From: Entrophospora sp. SA101
Taxonomy: Eukaryota > Glomeromycota > Glomeromycetes > Entrophosporales > Entrophosporaceae
Length of the DNA stretch: 58,791 nucleotides
NCBI GenBank assembly: GCA_958430865.1
Contig: CAUDNR010001035.1
Coordinates: 48,979-107,769, forward strand
Direction of reading: 5' to 3'
Made by a program: the position numbers and the translations under genes. Positions 34,750-47,379 of this stretch are shown one piece after another. Positions within the stretch are counted from its first letter, which is position 1. Each line of letters begins with the position of its first letter. The notes under the pieces were generated by a model. It was not told the origin of the DNA. It did no database searches and saw nothing but the letters and a program-made list of their open reading frames with translations.

Positions 34750-37730
34750 ATAGTAATAATAATAATAAATTTGATTATATTAAAATAATAGATTATACTT
34801 TATTGCTATTATTACATTAATATAAATTGATAAATTTGTATAATTGCATATTGATTTTTAATGTGGTTCAAAATAAGCATTATGTAATTTGTATCATATA
34901 AATATAGAAGGATTCTCTAAAGTAAATCAGGAAATCTTTGGGATATTTTGTCAGAGGCTCTTGGCAGATCTTTGTGGAAGGCAAAGGTTCCTTATTAATA
35001 AAAATATGGGGAATCCTTGAACTCAAAAATTTCCTTGCTAATTCTTTGTTTGTTGGAATTAGAGTTGCCCGATTTGCTAAACAAACCTCTCTTTTTATCA
35101 GAGTAGTTAAAGATTTTCTCTTATCTAATGACATTTTAAAACAACGTAACAAAATAAATTAATTTAGAACTTGAATTAGGTGGATATAAATCAAGAAAAT
35201 TCAATTATATGAGGATCAAAGTTGATTTTTTAAAGAGAGAAATCAGATTTAAATGATCATAAGTTTTTATTTTAAACAATGCAAGTTTTTTTATTTTGAG
35301 ATTTTTATTTAGATCATGTGAATCCATTATAATAAAATGCGGGCCGTCCAACATCACTAGGTTTCGATTCGAATAAGGTTTATCCGAATGATTTATTTTA
35401 TCCATTATGAATTTGGTTATTCGAAATAAATACATTGAATGTTTATTTGAATAAAACGAATAACTCGAATAACTCGAATAACTCGAATAAATGGAATAAA
35501 GCGAATAATTTGAGTAGGAATTTGTGTTACATTAATGACGATAACAAAAAAGTAAATTTACAGTTGCACAATTCATTTAAATAATAAATATAAATCAAAT
35601 TGTTTAAATTATTTACAAGTTCGAATCAGTTTGAATCAAATCAAAGATTTGATGATTCGAGTCGGTTTGGATTCGTTGATTCGTTCGAAGTCTTAAACGA
35701 GAGTGCTTTGTAAATCCTCAATTCAATTATGTAAATAGAAATTCTAAAGAAGTTAGGTGAATGAACCGTAATAGCTTATGACATTAGGAATCTCTTCTCC
35801 ACAAAACAATAAATACCAACTTGCACACAAAATAGCAACACATTCACTGCATAAGTTAAATCCTAACGATGAATTTGCCATCACAATCATTCCCAAGTCT
35901 TTTGTGGAATTAAATTAGTAAATTTTATTATCTATGAAAGTCGTGTTTTTCTTGAGATATCGATATATAACTTAGCTCCCCTCTCCTCTTTGCTCAATGA
36001 CAATGTGCCGAGATAAATTCTTTTAAAAGTGTGAACATCACCGATCATTAGGTTTAAATCTTACTTGATGTTTATCTGCATTTGAACTAAACAACAATGA
36101 TAAAAATGATGATAATAATCAATCTTCATCCTCGACATCAAAAATAATAAAATGATAATAATAACCAATTCCCAACACCAACGCCAACACCACCAATATT
36201 TATATGCTCGTAAAGTTGTTAAAAATGGTTTCCAAACGAATAGTCCTTTGGTCCGAATGCAACATCATCAAAGGACAATTATTGAATTTCTTCACACTTT
36301 TTTAAATTATTATCCAAATAGATAATTTATATTTGTTAATTCCAGAATGCCGGTGTTAATAAATTAAAAAGATTAAAATTTTTTTCTTCATCTTGAGATT
36401 CGCCAACAATAAAACGAAATTCGGTTATGTTTAGATCATGATTGTATCAAGCTAACATCAAGGGATGGATATTATATTTGAAGAGGTATTATTATTACCA
36501 TTATCTTTCATACCTCAGCAGCGATCTATAAAGGCCAAAAAACCACACATACATACATCCACTCATTTTATAATTAATGCTGACGCTATTATTCATTGAT
36601 TGATTGATATTGATTATTTTTATACAGACATAGCAAAAAATATTATTCATGAGATATTACTGTTATATCAAGTGTGCATTTTTTAAAATTAAATAAAATT
36701 TCCAAAAAAATTTTTATTGTAATTAAAAAATAAACATTCCAAAAACAAATTACAACAAAAACAACACCACCGGTTTTTAAGCGATAATAATAAAAGATTT
36801 TAAATCAAAAGAGTAAAATGAGTAATTATATCAATAATAATAAGGATACATGGTATTTATATTACTAAATTTGGTAGTTTTATAATGAATTATTTTCCCA
36901 GAATTTGTGACGATCTATTCAGTTACGGTTAGACCAATTCGGTACAACGCCATAATAAAAATAATAATCTCTATTACAGAATTAATTACTATTACAAAAA
37001 CAACAAAGTTCGGATATAAAATGTTACGCTGATTATTTATATTGTTTAAAGTACTCCATAAATAGAAATGGGCACAGAATGAAAACTTAGCAATTAGAAA
37101 GGGAGGTAGACAAGACTATTCAATATCAATTTTTAGAACAATGTTTTTTATTGATTATACTATTGAATTTCCAAATTTTTAAATGAATTAAAAGATTGGC
37201 CGTTGTATTATTATTATATAATAATAACCATCAATATAACGAAAAAAATGATCCGTTAAATGATCCGTTAAAGTGAGATTCTGCGTTAATAGGGGGGTTT
37301 TTTTTAATACCTTTTCAAATAATTTATCCTTTGTAAATTTTGATTGATTTTGCAAAGAAGGAAAATTTGCCTCATTTTAATATATTTTAATGAAAATTTT
37401 AAAAATCATGAAATTAAATTTCAAGAAACAACAAGATTAATGATGATCATCCATCAATAACTAATAGTCTATCAAATGGCAACTACCATGATATACTCGT
37501 GTTGTGGCCGAAATTACCTTTCTTAATATTAATATGAAATTGCTTTTTTTTTTTAAGAAATAATTTCACTCACCAATACTAATACTAATCTGGACATTGC
37601 AAATCGAATATGGTTCTGTTTACAGAAGAAGAAACGATTGGTTTTATGGTTATGATACTGACTTCCCAAATCACATAAAGATTAAGCTTATTAGAATTAT
37701 TTGATTTTGCTTTTTAAGAATTAAAAACTA
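34750..37730. other. Intergenic with simple repeats
   Basis: A nine-base tandem repeat CGAATAACT (about 3.5 units) is at 35457-35490, within AATCGAAT-rich sequence from 35360 to 35700. The rest is AT-rich. Short overlapping frames on both strands at 34880-35160 are not convincing. No gene recognised. Confidence 0.45.
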
Positions 37731-37737
37731 GAGATAA

Positions 37738-38270
37738 TTGTCTTCAATTTATCCTTTTATCAATTCACTCGTACTCGATGATTATCTATCAGTAAATATA
37801 ATAACTGTAACAGACGATTATCTGGACAATATTAGCAATTATCTTCAAAGGAGGACATCAAATATTCCGGAGGAAATTTTGCTTTTAGTCCCTTTATTGA
37901 CTTTGTATATTTATCTGAATACATAAAATACATTATCAATATTTTTTATGTAAAAGTTTTGCAATAGAACCTCAACCAAGGATGACAGACTTTTGTCTTC
38001 TTGCTCATTCTGGATGGAGAAAATCAAAAAATAATAAAATTATTGAGTACAGGACCTTTTTAAATCTATTTGATAATATAGTACCAGATTGTTTTGTATT
38101 TTGTTTCTGGAGACCATTTTGATGAATACAAACAAACATATCAGTTGTGGAACATTTTGAAGATGTTTTTTATATTGGTGAGATCCGATGTATATATAGT
38201 GTGCTCAAAGAACATTTACCGGGATTCAACGAATCATCCATTGAACATTTTCATAGCTTGATCTGCTGAC
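37738..38270 (+). pseudogene. Fragment of a possible transposon-type gene
   Basis: Pieces in order are SSIYPFINSLVLDDYLSVNI, YLQRRTSNIPEEILLLVPLL, MTDFCLLAHSGWRKSKNNKI with IIEYRTFLNLFDNIVPDCF, then in a shifted frame DEYKQTYQLWNIL and NHPLNIF. The order FW-(x)-DEY-QT-LW-NHP recalls a multicopy gene family of AM fungi, but this is resemblance only. Confidence 0.3.
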
Positions 38271-38299
38271 GAAAATTTTATTATGACGACAATAAGCAT

Positions 38300-39250
38300 A
38301 ATTGGAACCGTTTATATCTAAATTAAAAAAAAAAGAATCTTGGTGATATGATTAAAATATTTAAAATATACACCAAAAAAAAGATGATGATTTTGTTTGT
38401 TTCCAATGTTCGATATAAAAGGATGGTGGTTACATTATCGACTCCCCAGTTTTGTTTCCTGCCGTGATCACGAAAATTGTGAAATAATGATGACAATTGC
38501 GTATTAATTTATGGTTGAACGTGATTATTCACTGAGTATTTAGAAATACAATAAATAATAGATTAGACATCTATATTAAATAAGGAGATACCATTAGATA
38601 AGTATTAATAATTTAGAGAATTAATTTAAGGAACATGTAAATTAAAGCCGTGATGATTTGTGTAGCGCAAAATGTGATTGTGATAAATAAATACTTGTTT
38701 TTCAAATTTTTGCCAAATAAAAATTAAAAACAATTAAAAAAAAAATTTTTTTATTTATTTGTTTTTTTTATTTTTTTTAAAATTTGATTATAAAATTTTT
38801 TTGATTGTTTTTACATATTTTCTCTAAAAAAAAAAAAAAGATATTTATAGATAAAGAAAAAAAGAGGGTGAAAACTGTCAATAACAATAATAATTATAAT
38901 ATGTAAAAGGATAAATTAAATTATATTTGAGGCAAAATAATTTTAATTACATAATAATAATAATTTAATTATTTTCTAATTAATCCTATTATTTATTTAT
39001 TTATGCATTGTTGAAATGGAGATGATAAAATATTTTATTTTGCAGTATTCTTCTTTATATTTATATATATATATATATAAGATAACAATGATGATGATAT
39101 ATATATATAAAGATCATAAAAATTTATTTTTTTTTAGAAAAATTTAATTACAAAGACAACAAACAAAAAAAATTCTAATATTAATATATTATGATTATTA
39201 TAATTATTGCTGGTAATTAATAGTAAATTGTTCTTTTTTTTTTAATGATA
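38300..39250. other. Intergenic, low complexity
   Basis: Very AT-rich, with poly-A/poly-T runs at 38725-38850 and TATATA tracts at 39060-39110. It forms the 3' flank of the Ser/Asn-rich gene. Confidence 0.5.
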
Positions 39251-39255
39251 AAATT

Positions 39256-40480
39256 TTAACAAAGTTCACCGTAATCATAAGTCGTTTGATCCGTTGTTGT
39301 AGATGAAGAGTTATTGTTACTAGAATTATTACTACTGGTAGAATTATTACTACTAGCGTTTGTTATTGTTGTTGGCGGTAATCTTGAAGTAGTCAGTCTA
39401 GTAGAATCATATCTTCCTGCTATAGGAGATAATATTCGATAAAATGAACCACCAGCACTATTACCACCATGATGGTTATTAGCACTACCACCATTGCTAC
39501 TTGAATCTAAACCATCATCACTACTATCAAATAAACTAGGTACAAAATCTGGAATGACCGAGTAAAAGTCATCAATAAATGAACGATAATTATGTATTGT
39601 ATTGAGACGTCTTGGTAATGGAGGTAATGGAGGTAACGGTTGATAATCTAGTGATAAAGGTCCAAAAGATAAGTTATATGATGATGATGACGACGATGAC
39701 GACGGTGACGACGATGATGTAGTTGTACTATTGTTGTTGTTATTACTGTTGTTATTATTGTTGTTGTTATTGATTGTATTATTATTATTTGAATTGTTTG
39801 TACGATGAGTTGATCCAACTAAATCTATACCACGTAGAGTTAAATAATCATCTCTTGAAGGATAAGACGATCTAGAAGAGGATCTACCACTATTACTGCT
39901 GCTGTGATGGTGAGATGATCTGTGATGATGTCTAGATGATCTCAATAACCTGTTATCATGTTGAGCTAATTGACGAAGTAAATTAACTCGTCTAATAACA
40001 TTATCCAAAGCAATAGACGATGTTGAATTTGATGATATCGTTGGTGGTTGTGGTGATTGTGACTGTGATTGTGAAGATCTTCTTGTCGTTGATGATGATG
40101 GTGATGATGTTGTTGATGATGACGATGATGATGATGATGACGTAGTGTTATTCTCGTTATTATTATTATTATTATTTAAATATTCATGATGACCGCCTTG
40201 TGAGCTTTCATTAGTTGTAGAAATATTATCGTTAGGAATAAAATCTAAAAAATCCTCGATACTTAAAATATCTTGTAAATCATCATTAATAGAAGGAGTG
40301 TTGTTATTATTATCATCGCTACTACTAATACTACCATTACCATGACGTGATTGTTCAGAAGAACGTTGTTGTTGAGCAGATATTTGAGCAGCAGTCATTT
40401 GAGCAGCAGATATTTGAGCACGAGCAAGACTTAACAAACGAGCACGTCTACTGGACAAATTGGAAGAATTGCTATTGCTA

Positions 40481-40512
<32 letters not shown>

Positions 40513-41076
40513 ATTGTTATTATTATTTCTTGTGGTACGGTGAAGTTGATGAAGACGTTGAAAATGTTGTTGAACTAAATTATATGGTAAAGGGTATGGT
40601 CTTCTAAATCTCTGTCTTGGTATTTGATGATGGTCATTGAAAACAATAAAGTTATTATTATTTGCAGTAGATGGTGATGATGATGTAGAAGAATTTTGAT
40701 GAGGTGGTGGTATTGGTTGTTGAGTACTGGAAGTTCTAGGGTGAGACCATTCAGGAAATTCTGTTTGTTGATTTGTGTATATATATAATAACAATAAGAT
40801 TAATAAGATTATTAATTTGACTGTTAAGATTATTAAAATTATTACCATTATCAGCTATTACTACTATCAACTATTATTAAACTTTCTATATATCTATAAA
40901 AAATCAATAATAACTAACGATTACCAACCAAATAAACTTGCCCTTGAGTTTTGAAAATCATCGTTGCCGAAAGCCATTTCATCAAAAGTTGATGAATATG
41001 AAGGTGATTGTGGAGATTGTTTTGGTGGTATCTGTCTTTTTGACAAAGGTGGAGATACGAACATAGGTAAACCCAT
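39256..41076 (-). CDS. Ser/Asn-rich low-complexity protein, 550 aa
   Basis: Exon 1 (41076-40929) reads MGLPMFVSPPLSKRQIPPKQ and ends in an aromatic-containing segment. Exon 2 (40760-39256) joins in phase 1 through a GTTGGT donor; the alternative donor four bases downstream would create a stop. The second exon is 501 codons, with long runs of Ser and Asn and His/Gln/Arg-rich patches. Less repetitive islands are FPEWSHPRTSSTQQP, QDILSIEDFLDFIPND, RRVNLLRQLAQHDN, GPLSLDYQPLPPLPPLPRRL and SFIDDFYSVIPDFVPSLFDS. No domain is recognised. The acidic/hydrophobic DFLDF and IDDFY islands look like short linear interaction motifs, so a regulatory or scaffold role is possible (inference). No membrane segments. 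Confidence 0.72.
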
Positions 41077-41079
41077 ATT

Positions 41080-42600
41080 TATTTAATATGTTATTGATTA
41101 TTAAAAATGGTAGGAATTTTATATTATTTTTATTTTTGATGATAGATTTGATGATGATTTTTTTTTATTTAAAAAAAAAAGAGATTTTTTGAAAGAAAAA
41201 ATTTTTTAAAAAAGTCTAAAAAAAAAAGGAAGTAAATAAATATTTAAATAAATATTTTTATTATTGAAAAAAAAAGGAAAAATTTTTTATTATTATATAC
41301 GTTTCAGTTTATATATTATTATTTATATATAAGTTATCCTGTTATTGTAAGTAGTATAAAAAAGATTAAAAAGTATATAATAAATGTGTGGGTAAGTTAT
41401 TATTGTTAAAAATAATAATAATTACAATTATTAATATTCATTCAATAACAAATAATAATGATAATAAAAAAAAACCTCTGAGAAAAAAAAAAAAGATTTT
41501 GGGTGATGAAAATTTTTTTTTTAAATTTTCAATTTTAGGGACGACTCTAACAAATACCGTGGTTACACATAAATCATATATGATATATGTACATATGGGC
41601 GGATTTTATCATGCAATACAAGCAAGTAAATATATATATGAATTTTTTAACAGCATATAATAACGAAAATATTTGTCTATTATATATAATAACCCTCCGA
41701 TCTTTGCAATAATCATTTTTAGCTTTCAAAGAAAACGTCATTCATTACATATTAATATATTTTGAAATTGGGGCCTTTAAACTATTCGTGTTACAACAAA
41801 AATTTGACCCATATGCGTTACTTTGAATGGAGGTGGCACAGCAGTTTAACCTCTGGACCTTTTTGCAGTATACCCCATATTATTATTAGAGATTTTCATT
41901 CGATTTTTCTTTTTTTATTTGTTTGTTTTTTTTTGAATACATAAATTTTTATTGGATGTGTATAAATATATGTTTGTAATATTTATTTTCCAGCCTTAAT
42001 ATTCTCAATAATTATCGTTAAAAAATCACCCGCCAAAAATCAATTTTATTTATTTATACAGCAGTTATAATTTTAAATCCGAAAAAACTGATTTTTTTAG
42101 TAATTTTAATAATAATAACCTTTCTACATAAACGAACTCGCATTTTTATATTTGTTATAAGTCCAAAATCAACAACCAATTCATGCAGCTCATTTTAAAA
42201 AAATAGTAGTTATATTGGTGGTTGGTGGTATTAGCAGTAGTAATAGTAATATCATGAAAAAAGCGGTTTTTTTTTTTGATTTTCAAAAATCTGCAAATTT
42301 TTGTCTTGTATTTATACCACAATTTATCGGTATTTGATCACACGCAGTAAACAAGTTTTCTGTAATAACGTGCGTTCAATAACCAATCTGATTAATTAAT
42401 TAATTTCCGTTTAATTCCGAAATAATATCTATTTACTATATATACATTATATTAATAGTAAAAATATTATTAATTATATTTAATTAACTACTACGCATGA
42501 TAAATCCCATTATTCTAAATGAATAAAAAATAATAATACAACATGGTTAATTATGTACTACCACGCAAACAACAATAAAAAAAAGTGTTATTTTTTTGAT
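41080..42600. other. Intergenic between divergent genes
   Basis: AT-rich, with poly-A tracts. It separates the Ser/Asn-rich gene (minus) from the MATE gene (plus) and presumably holds both promoters. An ATGTGTGG/GTAAGT at 41383 looks like a tiny MCG first exon, but no matching second exon was found. Confidence 0.4.
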
Positions 42601-42630
42601 TTATTTTTATTTTTATCCAAGATTTTAAAA

Positions 42631-44674
42631 ATGTTACCAACATCAAATAATAATAACCCACAAGAAATTGAAACCGCTGAAAATACACCTTTATTATTAT
42701 CCTCTTCAACCAACGACAATGTCATAAATAATAACGATGTGTTGGAAGATATTGCATTATTACAACAAGAGGATGATCAGCAAAATAAGATTTTGGACTT
42801 TCATGAGAGTGTCTTTGTAACAAAGAAAGCTATCCCTGTATCATTAACTTATATACTACAGTACTCTTTACAAGTCGCTAGTGTTTTCTCACTAGGACAT
42901 TTGGTAAAATTTTTTTTTTTATTTAATTTTTATTTATAGATCTATCACCTAATCTATTAATTGTTATTGTTAGGGATCAATTGAATTAGCTGCTTCTGCT
43001 TTAGGATCAATGGTATAACTTTCTTTCTCCCATATATTTGCTGATTTTTTTGTTATATTGAATCAAAAATATTATTAAATTACATTAAATATATAAAATA
43101 TATAGTATGCAACAGTAACAGGATGGTCAGTTTTATTTGGTGCAGCTACTGCTCTAGATACACTTGCTTCTCAAGCTTACACATCTGGAAATCCTAAAAT
43201 GGTAGGTGTGTTTTTACAACGCGGATTAGCAATCATACTATTGGGTTTTATCCCAATTGCTGTGTCCTGGTGGGAGGCAGAACGAATACTGGTCTTTTTG
43301 GGCCAAGATCATGAAATTGCTCGACTGTCTGCCTTATTCACAAGATATTTATTGATTGGTGCTCCTGCTTTATTGTCTTTCGAAGCTTTAAAAAAATATT
43401 TACAAGCTCAAGGTAATTAATTGATCAGTTGATTGATTGAAAAATTGAAAAAAGATAATGTTTATCTAATATTTAAATATTATTGTTATTAATTGATAGG
43501 AATTATGAAGGCCAGCACATATGTTTTAATAATATGTTCTCCAATAAATATAATATTGAACTATGCTTTAGTTTGGTATCCACCTGTATCACTTGGATTT
43601 ATTGGTGCTCCTTTTGCAACCTCAATAACCTATTGGCTGATGCTAATTCTGATAATAATCTACATCAAATATTTTAATGGTTATCAAGTATGGGGTGGTT
43701 GGACTTACATGGCTTTTCATGATTGGTTACCTTTTCTTAAATTGGCTTTGCCTGGTGTCATAATGGTTTGTGCTGAATGGTGGGCATTTGAATTAGCAGG
43801 TACAATTATTTATCTAATTGAAATGGAATAATTCATTAATTATAATAATAGTAATTATATAATTAATAATCAATAATTTGGGGGTTTTAAGCTCTTGCTG
43901 CAGGTTATCTTGGTAGTATTGCTTTGGCAGCTCAAAGTATAGTTTTAACAACTGCCTGTCTATTTTATCAAATTCCATTTGGTATTGCTGTTTCTAGTTC
44001 AAATCGTGTTGGTAACTTATTAGGTGCTGGTTTAGGTAGTAGAGCAAGACTTGCATCAAATGTCTCTTTAGTATTGGCTGTTCTTGTTTCTATGTTTAAT
44101 TCTATTATCTTGTTACTTCTAAAAGATTCATGGGGGTAAATATATATACATGTATTTGTGCATTGTATATGTTGTGTATTAAAAATTTATTTTTCATTGA
44201 TTAAACTAAATATCCCATTCATCTCATAGATATCTATTTACAGAAGATAAAGAAGTTATAGATTTAGTTAGTTCAATATTACCATTATGTGCCTGTTTCC
44301 AAATTTCAGATGCAATTTCTGCTGTTGGTGGTGGAATTCTTCGTGGCCAAGGCCGTCAAAAAATAGGTGCCTATCTAAATTTGCCTGTTTACTACTTGAT
44401 AGCATTTCCAGTTGGCACATTATTAGCTTTTAAATATCATTGGGGTCTCAAAGGTCTTTGGTTTGGATTGGCAATTGCATCATTGTCTGTAGGTGTTGGT
44501 ATTATTATTGCTATTTTGTGTACTGATTGGCAATATGAAGTTGAAAAAGTTAAACTTAGAGTAAAAGATTCTGAAGAACAAGAACAACAGCAACAGCAAC
44601 TTTTAATTAGTAATGATCCAACTTTAAATCATAACAATTATGGCAGTGTTGAAGAAGTTGTTGTTGTTAAATAA
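42631..44674 (+). CDS. MATE family multidrug/organic cation efflux transporter, 531 aa
   Basis: MATE proteins export organic cations or drugs by proton or sodium antiport across the plasma or vacuolar membrane. Exons are 42631-42903, 42974-43012, 43106-43412, 43500-43799, 43904-44135 and 44230-44674; phases are consistent (1596 nt). I chose the ATG at 42631; an in-frame ATG at 42553 would add 26 residues of poor quality. The N-terminal 60 residues are polar and Asn/Glu-rich. Then come about twelve hydrophobic segments, with family motifs SIELAASALGSM, GAATALDTLASQAY, FLQRGLAIILLGF, APFATSITYWLM, PGVIMVCAEWWAFELAG, QIPFGIAVSSSNRVGNLLGA and GGGILRGQGRQKIGAYLNLP. The tail is polar, with a Gln run. 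It looks intact. Confidence 0.95.
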
Positions 44675-45316
44675 TTTAATTAATTGGTGGCAGATAATTG
44701 TTTTGATTCACTAATAAAATAATTTTCCAATTGATAGATTTACATTTTACTCATCATATTTTTCTATATAGACTATATAGGCAAATAAACACATAAATCA
44801 TCATACAAGTATTAATGATTCTATTATTCAATTTTGATCTAATTACATCTTTGATAAATTTACATATTTATGTATAATATTCACTATGCAAATTTTGGTG
44901 CATGTGATTGACCAAGATTTAAATGCCCTAAAATTGTGACTATAGTGCAGATCATCTATAATTCTATAATCAATTTAATTGCTTATAGTAACAATTGGTC
45001 AGCTTCAAAATACTAAAACAAAATTTTTTTTATATCATTTAAAAAAGTTAACCAATAATTTTTTTGTTGTTAATGACTCAAGTTTCAAAACTTTATTGGC
45101 TAGCTTTTTCTTAAACTAAAAATTGGCAGAGTCTTAGCATTTTGAAAATTCTAAATTTTGTTATATACACTTGAGAAATTGAGACTAAGTTTTGTGTAAC
45201 AATTTTTTTCATATATAGAATATTTTCTTTGGCATATATTGATTTATTTGTATTATCTATTTTCTTTTTTTTATTAATAATAAAGCTCTTACAATAAAAA
45301 AAGTTTAACAAACATA

Positions 45317-47178
45317 CAGTCAACCCTATCTAAGTGCACCCTCTTTGGAATGAGTAATAGTGATAGAAATACTACTGTCATTATTATCTATTATTAACAA
45401 AAAAATTTTATATTCATAATTATTGATTAAGATAAGATTCCATTGTAGGCAATTAAATTTATTATTAATAAGAGATGATAAAGAATTATTTTGTAACAAG
45501 CAAGTAAAGAATTGTTCACTTTATTAGGTGACAGGAGAATAAAGAATTCTTTCTTTTTAATAGATACAAAGATTAGAACAAAAGAACAAAAAGCACAGAA
45601 GTTCATGTAGTTAAAATTATTGTAAATAAGACATGAATCAAAAATTTTATTTCATTAAAAAATAAAACTTCTATTATAAATTCTAACTGGTTAATTTTCT
45701 TGATAGATATATTAGTTTAAAAACAATAAATACAATAAGGCAAAGAATTCATCTATCAATCAGAGCAAATGATCTGCATTTAGTAGTAAAATGTGGGGTT
45801 AATAAAACATAAAATTAGATAATTTCATAAATCTCAATTTCCTCACAATTAACTTATGATGTCTTCACAAAACATAAACCTCAACTTATTGCTGTTGGTA
45901 ACTTGTTCAACACTTCATTGTGACATATTTGCTGTAAACTAGATGGACTTTCAATAATTGAAAAAATGCCTGAAGAAGAAAAACAAACATGTGTTCCTAT
46001 ATGTTTAAATATGAGTGTTCAATTAGAACTCAATGAGACAAAATTTATTATTCATGCTGTTAATAGAAATAATAATACTTCTTTTTGAATTCACTTTTTC
46101 CTGCTAGATCTCCTGCCCTACAAAAAGTTTAGATGCTTAAATATACTTGAAAGTGCTTAAAATGTGCTTAAAACATACCTTTTTTAATAATGAACAAAAT
46201 TAAGTATGTTTTAAGTAACCTTTTAAGTGTATTTTAAGTGTATTTCAAGTATGCTAGTTTACCATAAAAAGTATGTTTAAAGTATATTTTAAATATATAG
46301 TATATTTTAAGTGTGTTTTGAGTATAATTTCATATACTTAAAACATACTTAAATTCACTTAAAATGTTCTTGTTCTCTTCCATCAGTAAATTTTAAGTAT
46401 ATGGTGTATATTTTAAGTGCATTTTAAGTATCTAAACTTTGTGTAGGGCTGTAATATCTGACTCACAAATATAGCCTGGCCTGCAATGAATTTGAAATTA
46501 TAAAAAAAAAATTTTTGGAATTTTATTCTATCAAATCTCACTTTCCTCTATAACAAAGCATTCTGAAATTTTATTTGATTACAAAAATTTTTTTGTCTTT
46601 TTAATAACCAGGTTTTATTTTATTCTTTCACATGATTTTTTTAAAAGTTACATATTGTATAAGTGCTAATTTTTCATGATGATTCTTATGTATGTAGAAG
46701 TTTTTATATGATGATCACCCCAAAATTTATTTAATAAAATCAGCAATTAATTAATTATTTATTTATTTTTGTTACACAACAAAGGAAAAATCAATGTCTA
46801 TCACACCATTTTCATTGGGTAATTATCACGTGAATTCATGGGTGTGCATTTAGAGGGGGAGTTTTGTGTAGATGGGAATGAAAAAAGACCATGCAGTGCA
46901 GGGGGAAGAGGGTGTGAATTTATCTCTAATCCCCAAGCTTTGAAATGAATGAGATCATGCATTTAGAGAGGGTGCACTTAGGGGGGTTGACTATACATGC
47001 AGCCCAAATTGGTTTGGTGATTTCAATGGTCAAAATTATTTCAATTTTGATGGTAGAAAGTAGAAATTAATTACAGCACTTGCTATTAAAAACATAAGTG
47101 TAACACCCCTTTATGACATGTGTAACCCCCTTTATGACAGTGTCAAAATACTTTGGACTGCATGTATGGGGTTGACTG
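45317..47178. mobile_element. Nested TIR element, 1862 bp, TA target duplication
   Basis: It starts CAGTCAACCCTATCTAAGTG and ends GGGGTTGACTG, flanked by TA at 45315-45316 and 47179-47180. The uninterrupted site occurs in the copy near 33080 (AACATATTACATT as reverse complement). An internal GGGTGCACTTAGGGGGGTTG at 46978-46997 also matches the left end, and 47000-47170 is a further small hairpin (CATGCAGCCCAAA ... TTTGGACTGCATG), so the right side is compound. No transposase frame. Confidence 0.7.
46115..46449. mobile_element. Innermost MITE, 335 bp
   Basis: Left end GCCCTACAAAAAGTTTAGAT and right end ATCTAAACTTTGTGTAGGGC are inverted copies. The inside is made of degenerate ACTTAAAAT/ATTTTAAGT words in both senses, so the whole can fold back on itself. 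It lies inside the 1862-bp element, the third nesting level. Confidence 0.75.
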
Positions 47179-47379
47179 TATTGCATCAAAAGAAAATCAT
47201 TATTAAATTTGGACATACAGTTCAAAATATTGTAACATAAAAATTATTGTTGCAACTCTCAAATTCATAACCTTTTAAAGCTGAATTGAATGGTGGGGTT
47301 TTTTTTTAAAATCCAACATATGGATCACATAATATTTCAATTTTTTAACTTTTGAGTATAGATGATTTTGCATTTGACC

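Larger units (their letters stand above)
44943..47376 (-). mobile_element. TIR element carrying nested insertions
   Basis: Related to the 620-bp element at 32818-33437 but inverted. The left end TAGTGCAGATCATCTATA and right end TATAGATGATTTTGCA are its decayed termini. Its two halves (44943-45316 and 47179-47376) are collinear with the shorter copy, and everything between is a later insertion. Confidence 0.72.

Noticed and set aside
34880..35162. Overlapping frames on both strands of about 75-90 codons.
   Set aside because: The two frames mirror each other and neither shows a family motif; composition alone explains them.
40347..40607. Plus-strand frame with a long Cys/Tyr run.
   Set aside because: It is the antisense shadow of Ser/Asn repeat codons in the minus-strand gene.
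41383..41660. A possible MCG- first exon (glutamine amidotransferase or SRAP type) with GTAAGT donor.
   Set aside because: The next exon-like piece gives a stop after about ten residues in the phase required, and no amidotransferase or SRAP motifs follow.
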